NCBI GenBank assembly: GCA_002449785.1
Contig: DJXP01000011.1
Location: forward strand, 1 to 20,832
Reading direction: 5' to 3'
From: Clostridiales bacterium UBA7001
GTDB lineage: Bacteria > Bacillota > Clostridia > TANB77 > CAG-508
Length of the DNA: 20,832 bases
Of this stretch, positions 7,567-16,051 are shown piece by piece. Both the position numbers and the translations under genes were made by a program. Below the pieces are notes generated by a model. That model was not told where the DNA came from. It did no database searches and worked only from the letters and a program-made list of their open reading frames with translations. Positions within the stretch are counted from its first letter, which is position 1. Every line of letters begins with the position of its first letter.

Positions 7567-8223
7567 TTAAACTAATATTCCAGCAATTAAAGCAGTAATT
7601 AGTGGTACTGTTAAATTATCAGTTCCTTTAATAGATACTGCTTCAATAAAAGTTATGCATAATGAAGCAAGAACTGACTTTAATAATACATATGATATTC
7701 CACTATATTGTAAAAATCCTGCAATTATAATTAGTGTAATCAAAAACATTGCACTAGAACCTGCAATAGTTTTTTTATTTCCTTTAATTCTATATTCAGG
7801 GCTTTTTATAGCTTGACCTATTACAGCAGCTAATCCATCTCCATACCCCATTACTATTATTCCACATAATCCTACAAATGGATTTTTTAGTGGTCCAAAT
7901 GTTATTAGTGCTAGTACAAATAATGATATTGCATAATAAACTGTTCCTAAACTTTCTTTGTTTTCTTCACCTTCTGCTCGCTCCATAACTGCTATTATTC
8001 CGTTTTTATATGATATATAATTTATAATAATAAACAAGAAAGGCATAATACTAGCCCAAATTGGATTATCAAAGAAAATCATTGCTATAATCCACCAATT
8101 TGATAACATAATGTGTATATACTTCCTACTAGCTTCTTTCCCTGCCTTCTCAAACACTTTAGCAGAAACTAGTATTAATCCTATAAATATTACTGATACT
8201 AGTATTCCTAAAAAATTATTCAT
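7567..8223 (-). CDS. Polyprenol/dolichol kinase-like membrane protein (SEC59/phytol kinase family)
   Basis: 218 residues, nearly all in six or seven membrane segments. The conserved polar positions of the CTP-dependent polyprenol kinase family (dolichol kinase, phytol kinase; COG0170) are visible: RKYIHI near residue 34, the nucleotide-binding GYGDGLAAVIG near 126-136, and KGNKKTIAGS near 147-156. Such proteins phosphorylate long-chain isoprenoid alcohols and are often mislabelled phosphatidate cytidylyltransferase. The substrate is not known here; undecaprenol, farnesol or another isoprenoid alcohol are candidates, and adjacency to dxs favours an isoprenoid. ATG 8223 follows AGGGGGA by 8 bases. 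First gene of a three-gene operon. Confidence 0.8.
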   Translation of the reverse strand: MNNFLGILVSVIFIGLILVSAKVFEKAGKEASRKYIHIMLSNWWIIAMIFFDNPIWASIMPFLFIIINYISYKNGIIAVMERAEGEENKESLGTVYYAISLFVLALITFGPLKNPFVGLCGIIVMGYGDGLAAVIGQAIKSPEYRIKGNKKTIAGSSAMFLITLIIIAGFLQYSGISYVLLKSVLASLCITFIEAVSIKGTDNLTVPLITALIAGILV

Positions 8224-8260
8224 TTATTATTCCCCCTGCATATCACAAATTATGTTTGTT

Positions 8261-8269
8261 ATTATATCA
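8261..8269 (-). promoter_or_regulatory. Extended -10 promoter of the kinase-dxs-ylmH operon
   Basis: TGATATAAT on the minus strand (TG, one base, TATAAT at 8266-8261). The -35 position (TTTTTA) is weak, as is common with extended -10 promoters. The leader would be about 30 bases. A 22-base palindrome (8280-8301) covers the -35 region. Confidence 0.5.
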
Positions 8270-8279
8270 GAAAAAAAAA

Positions 8280-8301
8280 TGTATAAAAAGATTTTTATAC
8301 A
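8280..8301. repeat. 22-base palindrome, candidate operator
   Basis: Perfect 10-base arms TGTATAAAAA and TTTTTATACA around the two bases GA. It lies between divergent genes (dxs operon and capA) over the -35 region of the dxs-operon promoter, where a dimeric repressor could bind. No T-run follows in a useful place, so it is not a terminator. The binding protein is unknown. Confidence 0.4.
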
Positions 8302-8316
8302 AAAATTCACATACAT

Positions 8317-8345
8317 TTCACTTTACTATTTAATAATTATATAAT
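8317..8345 (+). promoter_or_regulatory. Probable promoter of the capA-like gene
   Basis: TTCACT (8317-8322), a 17-base spacer and a perfect TATAAT (8340-8345). The leader is about 65 bases. A 10-base inverted repeat (8328-8337 and 8347-8356) flanks the -10 element; it is all A and T and may be chance. Confidence 0.5.
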
Positions 8346-8418
8346 CATTATTAAATGATTGAATAATTTCAAAAAATGTGATAAATTGTAAAAAAATATA
8401 TTATTAAGGAGCCTTGCT

Positions 8419-9639
8419 ATGAAAAAGAGTCCTATAGATGTTGTAATTAAACTATCAATTTTTTTAATTGGTATATTTATTTTCTTAACAAGTTTAAGTT
8501 TTACAATAATTAAAATTTCCAAAAATTCAGATTCACAACTCGAAAATAATGAAATAAATGCAGATTTATCCATTAACTCTGTTGACGCCCCCGTAATTGA
8601 AGCCAAAAGTACAGAAGACAAAAAAATTTCATTAGTTGCAATTGGTGATATTATGTGTCACAATAGCCAATTCAAAGATGCTTATAAAGAAGGGACATAT
8701 GATTTTTCTTATGTTTTTACAGATATAAAAACATATATTGAAAATGCAGATATAGCAATTGGAAACTTAGAAACAACTTTTGCTGGAAGTAAAAAAGGAT
8801 ACAGTGGTTACCCACAATTTAATACTCCTGAGACACTAGCATATAATTTAAAAGATATTGGAATAGATGTGCTAACTACAACAAATAATCACTGCTTAGA
8901 TTCAGGATATAATGGAATTGAAAGTACTATTGATTTCTTAGATCAAGCTGAAATTGCTCATACAGGGACTTTCAAATCACCTGAAGACCAAAATACAATC
9001 TTGTTTAAAGAGGTCAATGGCATAAAAATTGCCTTTTTAGCATATACTTATGGTACAAATGGAATACCTATTCCAAAAGGAAAAGAATATTGTGTGAATT
9101 TAATCAATAAAGAGTTTATTTTATCCCAATTAGATTTAGCTAAAAAAGGAAATCCAGATATTATTTGTGTAAGTATGCATTGGGGTGTTGAATATCAAAG
9201 ACATCCAAATGATGAGCAATTAGATTTAACTGATTTTTTATTTAATAACGGTGTAGATATTATTTTAGGTAGTCACCCCCATGTTTTACAACCATTTGAA
9301 AAAAGAGAAATAACTTTGGAAGATGGAACGAAAAAAGATGGGTTTGTAATCTATTCTTTAGGTAATTTTATGGCAGCTCAAAATAAAGAAAATACTCGTA
9401 ATTCAATTATTTTGAACTTAAGTATTACAAAACATGTAGATACAAACAAAATTACAATTGATGATATTTCATATGTTCCAATTTATATGTATTCTTATCC
9501 TACTTATAATAACTACAAAATATTAGATATTAATAATACACTATCACAATATAATAATGGTGAAACACCACTTCCAAATAATCCAAGTTTAATATTAAAA
9601 AATGAACTTCAATCTATTACTCAATTATTAAATCCATAG
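8419..9639 (+). CDS. CapA-family membrane-anchored metallophosphatase
   Basis: 406 residues. An N-terminal membrane segment (about 10-32) is followed by a charged linker and a CapA/PgsA-type domain of the calcineurin-like fold from about residue 70, so the enzyme faces outward. Metal-binding motifs are all present in order: GDIMCH (76-81), GNLE (115-118), NNHCLD (156-161), HWGVEY (254-259) and GSHPHV (284-289). CapA takes part in poly-gamma-glutamate capsule assembly in Bacillus, but no capB, capC or capD is here. Stand-alone members are widespread in Clostridia and their substrates are mostly unknown. AAGGAG lies 7 bases before ATG 8419. It is transcribed alone, divergent from the dxs operon, and ends at a strong hairpin. 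Confidence 0.85.
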   Translation: MKKSPIDVVIKLSIFLIGIFIFLTSLSFTIIKISKNSDSQLENNEINADLSINSVDAPVIEAKSTEDKKISLVAIGDIMCHNSQFKDAYKEGTYDFSYVFTDIKTYIENADIAIGNLETTFAGSKKGYSGYPQFNTPETLAYNLKDIGIDVLTTTNNHCLDSGYNGIESTIDFLDQAEIAHTGTFKSPEDQNTILFKEVNGIKIAFLAYTYGTNGIPIPKGKEYCVNLINKEFILSQLDLAKKGNPDIICVSMHWGVEYQRHPNDEQLDLTDFLFNNGVDIILGSHPHVLQPFEKREITLEDGTKKDGFVIYSLGNFMAAQNKENTRNSIILNLSITKHVDTNKITIDDISYVPIYMYSYPTYNNYKILDINNTLSQYNNGETPLPNNPSLILKNELQSITQLLNP

Positions 9640-9641
9640 GA

Positions 9642-9671
9642 AAAGGACTTGTAAATTTTTACAAGTCCTTT
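9642..9671. terminator. Two-way terminator between capA-like and macB-like genes
   Basis: A 13-bp stem (9642-9654 with 9659-9671, core AAAGGACTTGTAA) has a 4-base loop. The T-run is short on either strand (TTT before AG on plus, TTTT on minus), but the stem is strong and the flanking genes converge on it. Confidence 0.7.
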
Positions 9672-9678
9672 AGTTCGT

Positions 9679-10974
9679 TTATTCATATCTTAATGCATCT
9701 ATAGGATTCATTTTTGCTGCTTTGTTTGCTGGATAGTATCCAAAAAATACACCAATTGACATTGAGAATAATAATGAAATAAATATTCCAGAAACAGAAG
9801 GTTTAGCAGGATATCCTAGTAAATGTGAAGCAATAATTCCGCCACCTACTCCAAGTATAACTCCAAAAATCCCACCAATTAGACATATAATCATAGCTTC
9901 CACTATAAATTGAGTTCTTATTGATGAATTTTTAGCTCCTAAAGCTTTCCTTGTACCAATTTCTCTAGTTCTTTCAGTAATTGAGACAAGCATTATATTC
10001 ATTACACCAATTCCGCCTACGACTAAAGCAATTCCCGCTACAATCGATATTGCTAGTGTAATGGTTGATAACATATCTGTAAGCATAGTAACCATTGATG
10101 ACATTGTAATTGCATTTACTTCAGCTACTCTATTATTTCTATAATATGGTGCATAAAAATTCTTAATTCTTTCAGCCAATTCATCTGAGTTGACTCCTAC
10201 TTTTGTTATAATTTGAGCATATGGATATGCATTTTTACTATGAGTTAAGCTCAATGCCGCTTTAAGTGGCATATATAAATCTGTTGTAACATTATCACCG
10301 GACCCCAAAGCCATTCCCATTGCATACTTTTGCTGATATTCATATATTCCAATTATTGAATATGCTGAAACTTGATTATTAACATTAACTTCTAAAATTG
10401 ATCCTAAAGCTTTTCTATTGTCTCCATCAAAAAGCTTATTTACAAGTTTGTCTGAAACAATAATTGCATTTTTACCTTCAGAAAATTCCTCTCCAGAAAA
10501 CATTCTACCAGATACTAAAGAAATTTCATTTGTTATAAAGTAACCAGCTGTAACGCCACTAACATTCACATTCGCTGTATTTTTTCCAAATTCAATTTGA
10601 GATTGGCCTGCAGAATATTGTAAATTTACAGCATAAATATCATCTTTAAATTTATTACACATTTCTTTTATCATGTCTTCTGTTAAATAATCGTCTTCTG
10701 TCATTCCTTCACTAGAATTAAAAGAACCAAATTTAACGCCATCAATATTAGACTCTTCCTCTTCTTCACTTTTTCTTTGAACCATCACATACACATCATT
10801 TGCTCCCATAGATTGCATATTTTCTGATACTGAAAGTGTAAGAGAGTCTCCAACAGTTATTATAGCTATAACAGATCCAATACCTATTATAATTCCTAGC
10901 ATCGTAAGTAGTGCTCTCATTTTATTAGAAAGAAGACTATTAATTGCTAATACTATATTTTCCCACAATAACAT
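9679..10974 (-). CDS. MacB/FtsX-type ABC transporter permease
   Basis: 431 residues in the MacB permease arrangement: a membrane segment at about 19-42, a large outside domain (about 45-300), then three membrane segments at roughly 305-330, 350-378 and 390-414. The family signature GGIGVMNIMLVSITERTREIGTRKALGAK is present in the first cytoplasmic loop after the second segment, and the protein ends PIDALRYE as usual. An acidic run (SEEEEES, near residue 70) marks the outer domain. It pairs with the ATPase just upstream and the adaptor before it. ATG 10974 starts 2 bases after the ATPase stop, and its ribosome binding site GGAG (10985-10982) lies in the ATPase's last codons. Substrate unknown; peptides, antimicrobials or lipids are all handled by relatives. 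Confidence 0.9.
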   Translation of the reverse strand: MLLWENIVLAINSLLSNKMRALLTMLGIIIGIGSVIAIITVGDSLTLSVSENMQSMGANDVYVMVQRKSEEEEESNIDGVKFGSFNSSEGMTEDDYLTEDMIKEMCNKFKDDIYAVNLQYSAGQSQIEFGKNTANVNVSGVTAGYFITNEISLVSGRMFSGEEFSEGKNAIIVSDKLVNKLFDGDNRKALGSILEVNVNNQVSAYSIIGIYEYQQKYAMGMALGSGDNVTTDLYMPLKAALSLTHSKNAYPYAQIITKVGVNSDELAERIKNFYAPYYRNNRVAEVNAITMSSMVTMLTDMLSTITLAISIVAGIALVVGGIGVMNIMLVSITERTREIGTRKALGAKNSSIRTQFIVEAMIICLIGGIFGVILGVGGGIIASHLLGYPAKPSVSGIFISLLFSMSIGVFFGYYPANKAAKMNPIDALRYE

Positions 10975-10976
10975 TT

Positions 10977-11918
10977 CTATTCTCCATTTTCATTATTTTG
11001 ATTATTTGAAGATTCTTCATTTTTTTCATCATTTTCAGATTCATCAGTAGTACTATCATCTATTTTTACATTAATTTCTTTAATAATTTCTTCATTTTGC
11101 TTTGTAGTTTCATTTTCTAAGTTATCATTGTTTAAAGTCTCAATAATATTATTATTCACATTGTTCTCATTATTTTCATTATTTCCTGTATTTTCATTAC
11201 TAATATTTGTATTTTCGTTTTTTACTTTTTTACCTTCCTTTATATCAACAATGTTACCATCTTTTATTGAAATAATTCTATCTGTTTCAGATGCCAATTC
11301 ATTTGAGTGAGTTATTAACACAATAGTTTTATGCTTTTCTTTATTTAACTTATGAAATAAATCCATAACTAGACGTCCTGTTTTTGAATCTAATGCACCT
11401 GTTGGTTCATCTGCCAAAATAATAGCAGGGTCATTTGCCATAGCTCTAGCAATTGCAACTCTTTGTTTTTGACCACCAGATAATTCTTCAGGTAAATGTT
11501 TGGCTCTATCTCCCATTTCAACTAATTCTAATAATTCTTTTGCTCTTTTAACTCTTGTATTTCTATCTGTACCACTGTATAACATAGGGAGTTCGATGTT
11601 CTTTTGTGCATTTGTTTTTGAAATTAAATTATATGTTTGAAATACAAAACCTATTTTTTGATTTCTTATTTCAGAAAGTTCAGAATCATCTGCATCTCCT
11701 ACATTTATTCCATCTAAAATATATGTTCCAGATGTAGGTCTATCTAAAACACCTATCATATTCATTAAAGTAGACTTACCAGAACCTGAAGGTCCAACAA
11801 TTGCAACAAACTCACCCTCTTCAACTTCTAAAGAAATACCATGAAGAATTTCAAGTTCATTCTCTTGACCTTCATAAAATCTTTTTACTATATTTTCTAA
11901 TTTAATAATTGTGCTCAC
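10977..11918 (-). CDS. MacB-type ABC transporter ATPase with Asn-rich tail
   Basis: The energy-coupling subunit of the efflux system. Walker A GPSGSGKST (42-50), Q-loop FVFQTYNL, signature LSGGQKQRVAIARA, Walker B IILADEPTGALDS and the switch histidine in THS are all intact. The usual domain ends near residue 229; an extra 84 residues follow, about a third Asn and a quarter Asp/Glu, clearly low-complexity. Start: the frame is open to ATG 11951, which would overlap the adaptor gene by 32 bases. I prefer GTG 11918, one base after the adaptor stop, with GGGGG (11929-11925) 6 bases upstream and a protein starting MSTIIKLENIVKRF, as the family does. ATG 11933 (GGGAG, 3 bases away) is another possibility. 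Confidence 0.88.
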   Translation of the reverse strand: MSTIIKLENIVKRFYEGQENELEILHGISLEVEEGEFVAIVGPSGSGKSTLMNMIGVLDRPTSGTYILDGINVGDADDSELSEIRNQKIGFVFQTYNLISKTNAQKNIELPMLYSGTDRNTRVKRAKELLELVEMGDRAKHLPEELSGGQKQRVAIARAMANDPAIILADEPTGALDSKTGRLVMDLFHKLNKEKHKTIVLITHSNELASETDRIISIKDGNIVDIKEGKKVKNENTNISNENTGNNENNENNVNNNIIETLNNDNLENETTKQNEEIIKEINVKIDDSTTDESENDEKNEESSNNQNNENGE

Positions 11919-11919
11919 A

Positions 11920-13740
11920 TTATACCCCCACATCTGCTCCCATAGCTTCAATTAAAGACTCAATTGAATTACTAGTATCTATTTCTGGTAAAACAACTTT
12001 CATACCTTCAGTTAACTTTTCTGATTTTATTTCTATATAATATGTTCCTTCTATACCAACTTCAACATCTAATTCTTCTTTTTCACCTGTCTCTTCATTT
12101 TTTAATATTTCAATATATTTTGTGCCATTTTCTCTATCATGAACAGTTTCATATGGTACTGTCCAAACATCTTCTCTACTATCAACTATAATACTAAGTT
12201 TAGCATTCATTCCCAAACGTAATCTATCATTCTGAGTTAAAAGCTCAATTTGAACTTTATATGTTGCATTTCCTGTTGATATATTACTATTCATTGAATT
12301 CTGTCCTAACATTGATCCACTTAAGTTTTGTGATGAACTAGCAGCTGTATAAATAACTCTTCCTTCTAGTTCTTCATCTCTAGTAGCATCTGTTTTAATC
12401 AAAACTTTCATTCCTTCTTTAATATCTGGAATATCATATTCATCAATTTCAGCTTCAATTATAAACTGTTCCATACCTTCTATTGTTGCTATTGTATTTC
12501 CCGAATAAATATCTCCTTTTTTTACATTTACTGATGTAACAGTACCAGAAACTAGAGCTTTTAAGTTACCTTCTTCTAGCTGTTTTTGATATGCTCTAAT
12601 TTGCGATTCTTGACTCTCTGTACTAATGCTAGCAGAAAGTTCTGAACTTCTTAAAGAATCTTGCATATTTGCAATAGTACTATCACTATTTGAAACTATA
12701 TTATTGTGTGCTTGAACAGCACCATCATATACACCCTTTAAATTATTTACAGTTGCTTCTAATGTTGAAACAGCTCCTTGTAATTCTGAAACTTTTTTTG
12801 TTAGTTCTAAATAATGATTAGAAATAGGATTAAATGTTGCAAATGTATTATCACATATTGGTTTATAATCCTCGTAAACTTTTTTTGCATTTTTTAAATT
12901 TGATTCTAATTCTAATAAATTTGATTTTGCTGTATTATAGTTTTCTTCAGCTTTTTTATGTTCACTACTTGCATAACCTGTATAAGTAGAAGGATCAATT
13001 ATTTCTCCAGTAGCTGGATTTAATTGATTAGCTCCATTAAAATACTTTTTATATTCTGCTTCAGATGTAGCTAAAATTGAAAGTCCAGAATTATAATTTT
13101 CTTGTGCATTATTATACGCCTTTTGTTTTGAGTCATTCAGTGCTTTTATACCATTATAATTATCTGATGCATTATTATAAGAAGGAGTATAATTATTCAA
13201 TTCAGTTTGAGCATTTATTAAAGCTTGCCTAGTTTCATTTAATTTATTTACTGCTTCTTCATAAGATTTAACAGCATTATTAATATCTTGCTGAGTTGTA
13301 GATATTTGATTATTTTTATTATTAATAGCATCATTTAAATTTCTTCTTGCACTATCGACTCCCAAGTTACTTTGAGCTTGAGTTACATTCATGCTTTTTT
13401 GAAGACTTGCTAAATTAGCTGATATATCTGATGTATCAAAAGTACATATTACATCTCCTGCATTAATCTTATCACCTTCTTTAACTTTAACAGATGTAAT
13501 TTTATATCCAGTTAAAATTGATGTAACATTCCTAGTAGTACTTGTTGAAACTGTTCCTGTAGCACTAATACTTTGAGCAATATTCCTTTTTTCAATGCTC
13601 TCAGTTTCTATTTTTTTGTCTTCTTGATTAGTTTGTTTATTTTTAAATATAGAAAATGCTACAAATAAAATTATTATTAGTATAACAATATATCTTTTTT
13701 TCATTTTAAATTTTTTTCTTTTATTGTTCTTTTTTCTCAT
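11920..13740 (-). CDS. HlyD/MacA-type membrane fusion (adaptor) protein
   Basis: 606 residues. A very basic N-terminus and one membrane segment (16-33) anchor it with the body outside. The split biotinyl-lipoyl domain is at 74-106 (VKEGDKINAGDVICTFD) and 394-424 (LVSGTVTSVNVKKGDIYSG), followed by a beta-barrel (EAEIDEYDIPDIKEGMKV) and a membrane-proximal domain with GMNAKLSIIVDS and VPYETV. Between the lipoyl halves lies about 285 residues of coiled-coil hairpin, much longer than in many Firmicute relatives, with a non-helical tip at about 233-258 containing Pro, Gly and Tyr. AGGAGA precedes ATG 13740 by 6 bases. First gene of the efflux operon, with its own promoter at 13784-13812. Confidence 0.9.
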   Translation of the reverse strand: MRKKNNKRKKFKMKKRYIVILIIILFVAFSIFKNKQTNQEDKKIETESIEKRNIAQSISATGTVSTSTTRNVTSILTGYKITSVKVKEGDKINAGDVICTFDTSDISANLASLQKSMNVTQAQSNLGVDSARRNLNDAINNKNNQISTTQQDINNAVKSYEEAVNKLNETRQALINAQTELNNYTPSYNNASDNYNGIKALNDSKQKAYNNAQENYNSGLSILATSEAEYKKYFNGANQLNPATGEIIDPSTYTGYASSEHKKAEENYNTAKSNLLELESNLKNAKKVYEDYKPICDNTFATFNPISNHYLELTKKVSELQGAVSTLEATVNNLKGVYDGAVQAHNNIVSNSDSTIANMQDSLRSSELSASISTESQESQIRAYQKQLEEGNLKALVSGTVTSVNVKKGDIYSGNTIATIEGMEQFIIEAEIDEYDIPDIKEGMKVLIKTDATRDEELEGRVIYTAASSSQNLSGSMLGQNSMNSNISTGNATYKVQIELLTQNDRLRLGMNAKLSIIVDSREDVWTVPYETVHDRENGTKYIEILKNEETGEKEELDVEVGIEGTYYIEIKSEKLTEGMKVVLPEIDTSNSIESLIEAMGADVGV

Positions 13741-13783
13741 TTAATTCTCCTAAAATTATAAATACTAAAATTAAATCTTATAT

Positions 13784-13812
13784 ATTTTATACTATTTGTC
13801 GAATATTATCAA
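13784..13812 (-). promoter_or_regulatory. Promoter of the efflux operon
   Basis: TTGATA (13812-13807), a 17-base spacer and TAAAAT (13789-13784) on the minus strand. Both elements match 5 of 6. The leader would be about 37 bases. Confidence 0.6.
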
Positions 13813-13898
13813 TATTTTGGTAAAAATAACAAAAAAGTTTTGTAATATTTTTGTAATAAATATTTAATTTTATTGTTATATTTATAAACTTTCTTTTA

Positions 13899-13907
13899 TG
13901 TTATAAT
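13899..13907 (+). promoter_or_regulatory. Extended -10 promoter of the 13955 gene
   Basis: TGTTATAAT (TG, one base, TATAAT at 13902-13907). No good -35 stands 16-18 bases upstream. The leader is about 40 bases and includes AGGAGG at 13944-13949, five bases plus one from the ATG. Confidence 0.5.
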
Positions 13908-13954
13908 TATTTTGTTAATAGTTTAAAGATTTTTATCTATTTTAGGAGGATAAA

Positions 13955-16051
13955 ATGTTAAATATGCCAATTATTAAGTTTGAAAAAAGTGTAAACTATT
14001 TAACTAATCAATTAGAAATTCAAGAAAACAATAAACAACTTCTTTTAGACATAACTGCTAATATAAAGCTTATGTCTAATTCTGATGCTGACAATCAAAA
14101 TTTAAACAATTTATTAAATCAAGCAAATGTTTTATTACAAAAAACATCTACAAATATTACATCAATAGAACAATCTGAACTTGAAATTTCTAACATTACA
14201 AATGAGTTATCTAATTTACTAAATGATAAAAATAGAACTTCTAAAACAAAAGAATACTATATTGTCGCTTTTTCCAATATTAAAAATAGTATAGTTACAT
14301 ATACGAACAATTTTATAGAATTACAAAAAGAATTAGAAAATGACAATAATAGATTTAATGAGTTTATAAATGTTAATAATTTCAAATATAATTTTACATC
14401 TGTTTCAAATGACAAATCTAATAATTCTGAAGAATATAAATATACTGGTTTTTCAATTGATGACAGTGAAATTAAAAATAATAATTTAGAAGATATAGAA
14501 GATGTAGAAATAAATAAAAATACTGACACAGATATAATTACTAACACAAATGATAATGCCGATGATTATCAAAGTATTAGTATTGAAGATTTATTTTTGT
14601 TAGAAGATTTATCTAATGATATAAATTTGCAAGATGAATTAATACCTGATATAGGTGAAAACAATTCATATAATGAAATAAAAAATGATATTGTTGATGA
14701 TAATGATAATATTGATGAAAATATTATTGATGATATTACTGATAATGATATTAATGTAGATGTCGTTGACAATAATACAGAAAGTAATATTAATGAAGAT
14801 ATAATTGAGGAAGATAATGCTTCTTTTGAAGAATTATTATTGGATAATTTATCATTAGAAGATTTATCTAAAGATTTTGAATTAGATAATATAGAGCCTG
14901 AAGTTGTAGAAAATACTGTATTTAATAGTTCCGAATCACAATCAACTCCTAGAATACATTATTCTTATTCAGAGCTAAAAAATGAGCTAAATAATATGTT
15001 TAATGAAATTAATGGTTCTGCCAAAGAAAATAGTATTACTACTCCTCAAGAAGATGCTTATGAAGACGAAAATGCCTCAAATACTGACAACTCTAATGAA
15101 TTATTATTTGATAATAATAATAAAGATAATAATAATGAAGATTATAAAATTGAAGAAATACCTATTGAACAAAATATAGAGTTAACTGACAATAATACAA
15201 AATTTAAAGAAACACTACCTAATAATAATTTTTCATTAATTGAAGAAGGAATTCTTTCTGAATATTCTTCATTTGAACCACTACAAAAAAGCAATACTCT
15301 ATCTGATAATATTGAAACTAGTCAAAATGAAGAAAAAGTAATAGAATCATTTATGAACAATTACAATGATTTAATGGACACTGAAACAAATGATGTTAAA
15401 AATATTGACCTTGATGATTTAGTAGAAGATATTGAAATTAATGATATATCTACTATAACAGAAAATTTTGAAACTTTAGATAATATTGAAATACAAAATG
15501 GTAATGAAGAATATGATAATCCTGAAGTAGAAATTGAAGAAAAAGCAGAAACATTATTAGATGAAAAAAATAAAGAATTAGCTAATTCTCTAAACAAAAG
15601 CAATACAGAAATTGATGAAAAAATAGAAAAAATAATTGAAGCTCAAAACGACAACTCTGATTTAATTATTTCTGAAAGAACACACTATATATACCTTCCA
15701 TATAAGACTGATGAATTGATTAATTATATAGAAAACTATCCAGAAGTATATTCATCTCTATCTGATGTTGTAAAAAGAGAATTTGTTTTACCATTTGATT
15801 ACTACATTAGTCATCCTATTAAATCTAGATTTGAAGAAACTTATAATTTAATAAAAAATAGAGAGCATAAATCTTCTATTGATGCATTAAAAGTAGCTTT
15901 AAGAATTTCTAAAATGGATAATTTAAATCCAGCAATTATTGCAGCTTGTAAAACCGAATATGATTTAAATAATTACTTATATCATTTAAGTAAAAATGAA
16001 GTTAAAAATTTCAAAATGTTTAATATTATTTATGATATTAATCCACTATAA
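13955..16051 (+). CDS. Large Asp/Asn/Glu-rich protein of unknown function
   Basis: 698 residues, no signal peptide or membrane segment. I recognise no family. Three parts are visible. Residues 1-150 are helical, with long Asn/Leu/Gln stretches typical of coiled coil. Residues 150-560 are acidic and probably disordered, with GAT/AAT/GAA codon runs. Within them a short amphipathic motif recurs: SIEDLFLLEDLSND near 209, SFEELLLDNLSLEDLSKD near 290, and a weaker DLDDLVEDIEIND near 485. Residues 560-698 look folded, with YIYLPYKTDELINYIENYP, then helical segments and a Tyr-rich end. AGGAGG supports ATG 13955. The gene converges on spoIVA and shares a terminator with it. A scaffold or spore-envelope role is possible but unsupported by any motif; no LysM domain is present, so it is not an obvious SpoVID/SipL. 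Confidence 0.85.
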   Translation: MLNMPIIKFEKSVNYLTNQLEIQENNKQLLLDITANIKLMSNSDADNQNLNNLLNQANVLLQKTSTNITSIEQSELEISNITNELSNLLNDKNRTSKTKEYYIVAFSNIKNSIVTYTNNFIELQKELENDNNRFNEFINVNNFKYNFTSVSNDKSNNSEEYKYTGFSIDDSEIKNNNLEDIEDVEINKNTDTDIITNTNDNADDYQSISIEDLFLLEDLSNDINLQDELIPDIGENNSYNEIKNDIVDDNDNIDENIIDDITDNDINVDVVDNNTESNINEDIIEEDNASFEELLLDNLSLEDLSKDFELDNIEPEVVENTVFNSSESQSTPRIHYSYSELKNELNNMFNEINGSAKENSITTPQEDAYEDENASNTDNSNELLFDNNNKDNNNEDYKIEEIPIEQNIELTDNNTKFKETLPNNNFSLIEEGILSEYSSFEPLQKSNTLSDNIETSQNEEKVIESFMNNYNDLMDTETNDVKNIDLDDLVEDIEINDISTITENFETLDNIEIQNGNEEYDNPEVEIEEKAETLLDEKNKELANSLNKSNTEIDEKIEKIIEAQNDNSDLIISERTHYIYLPYKTDELINYIENYPEVYSSLSDVVKREFVLPFDYYISHPIKSRFEETYNLIKNREHKSSIDALKVALRISKMDNLNPAIIAACKTEYDLNNYLYHLSKNEVKNFKMFNIIYDINPL

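Noticed and set aside
8337..8621. Minus-strand frame of 94 residues overlapping the start of the capA-like gene
   Set aside because: No ribosome binding site; it runs over the capA promoter and signal anchor, which have a full set of signals on the plus strand.
14257..15603. Several minus-strand reading frames opposite the 13955 gene
   Set aside because: They are Ser/Leu/Ile-rich shadows of the Asp/Asn-rich codons on the other strand, without ribosome binding sites.
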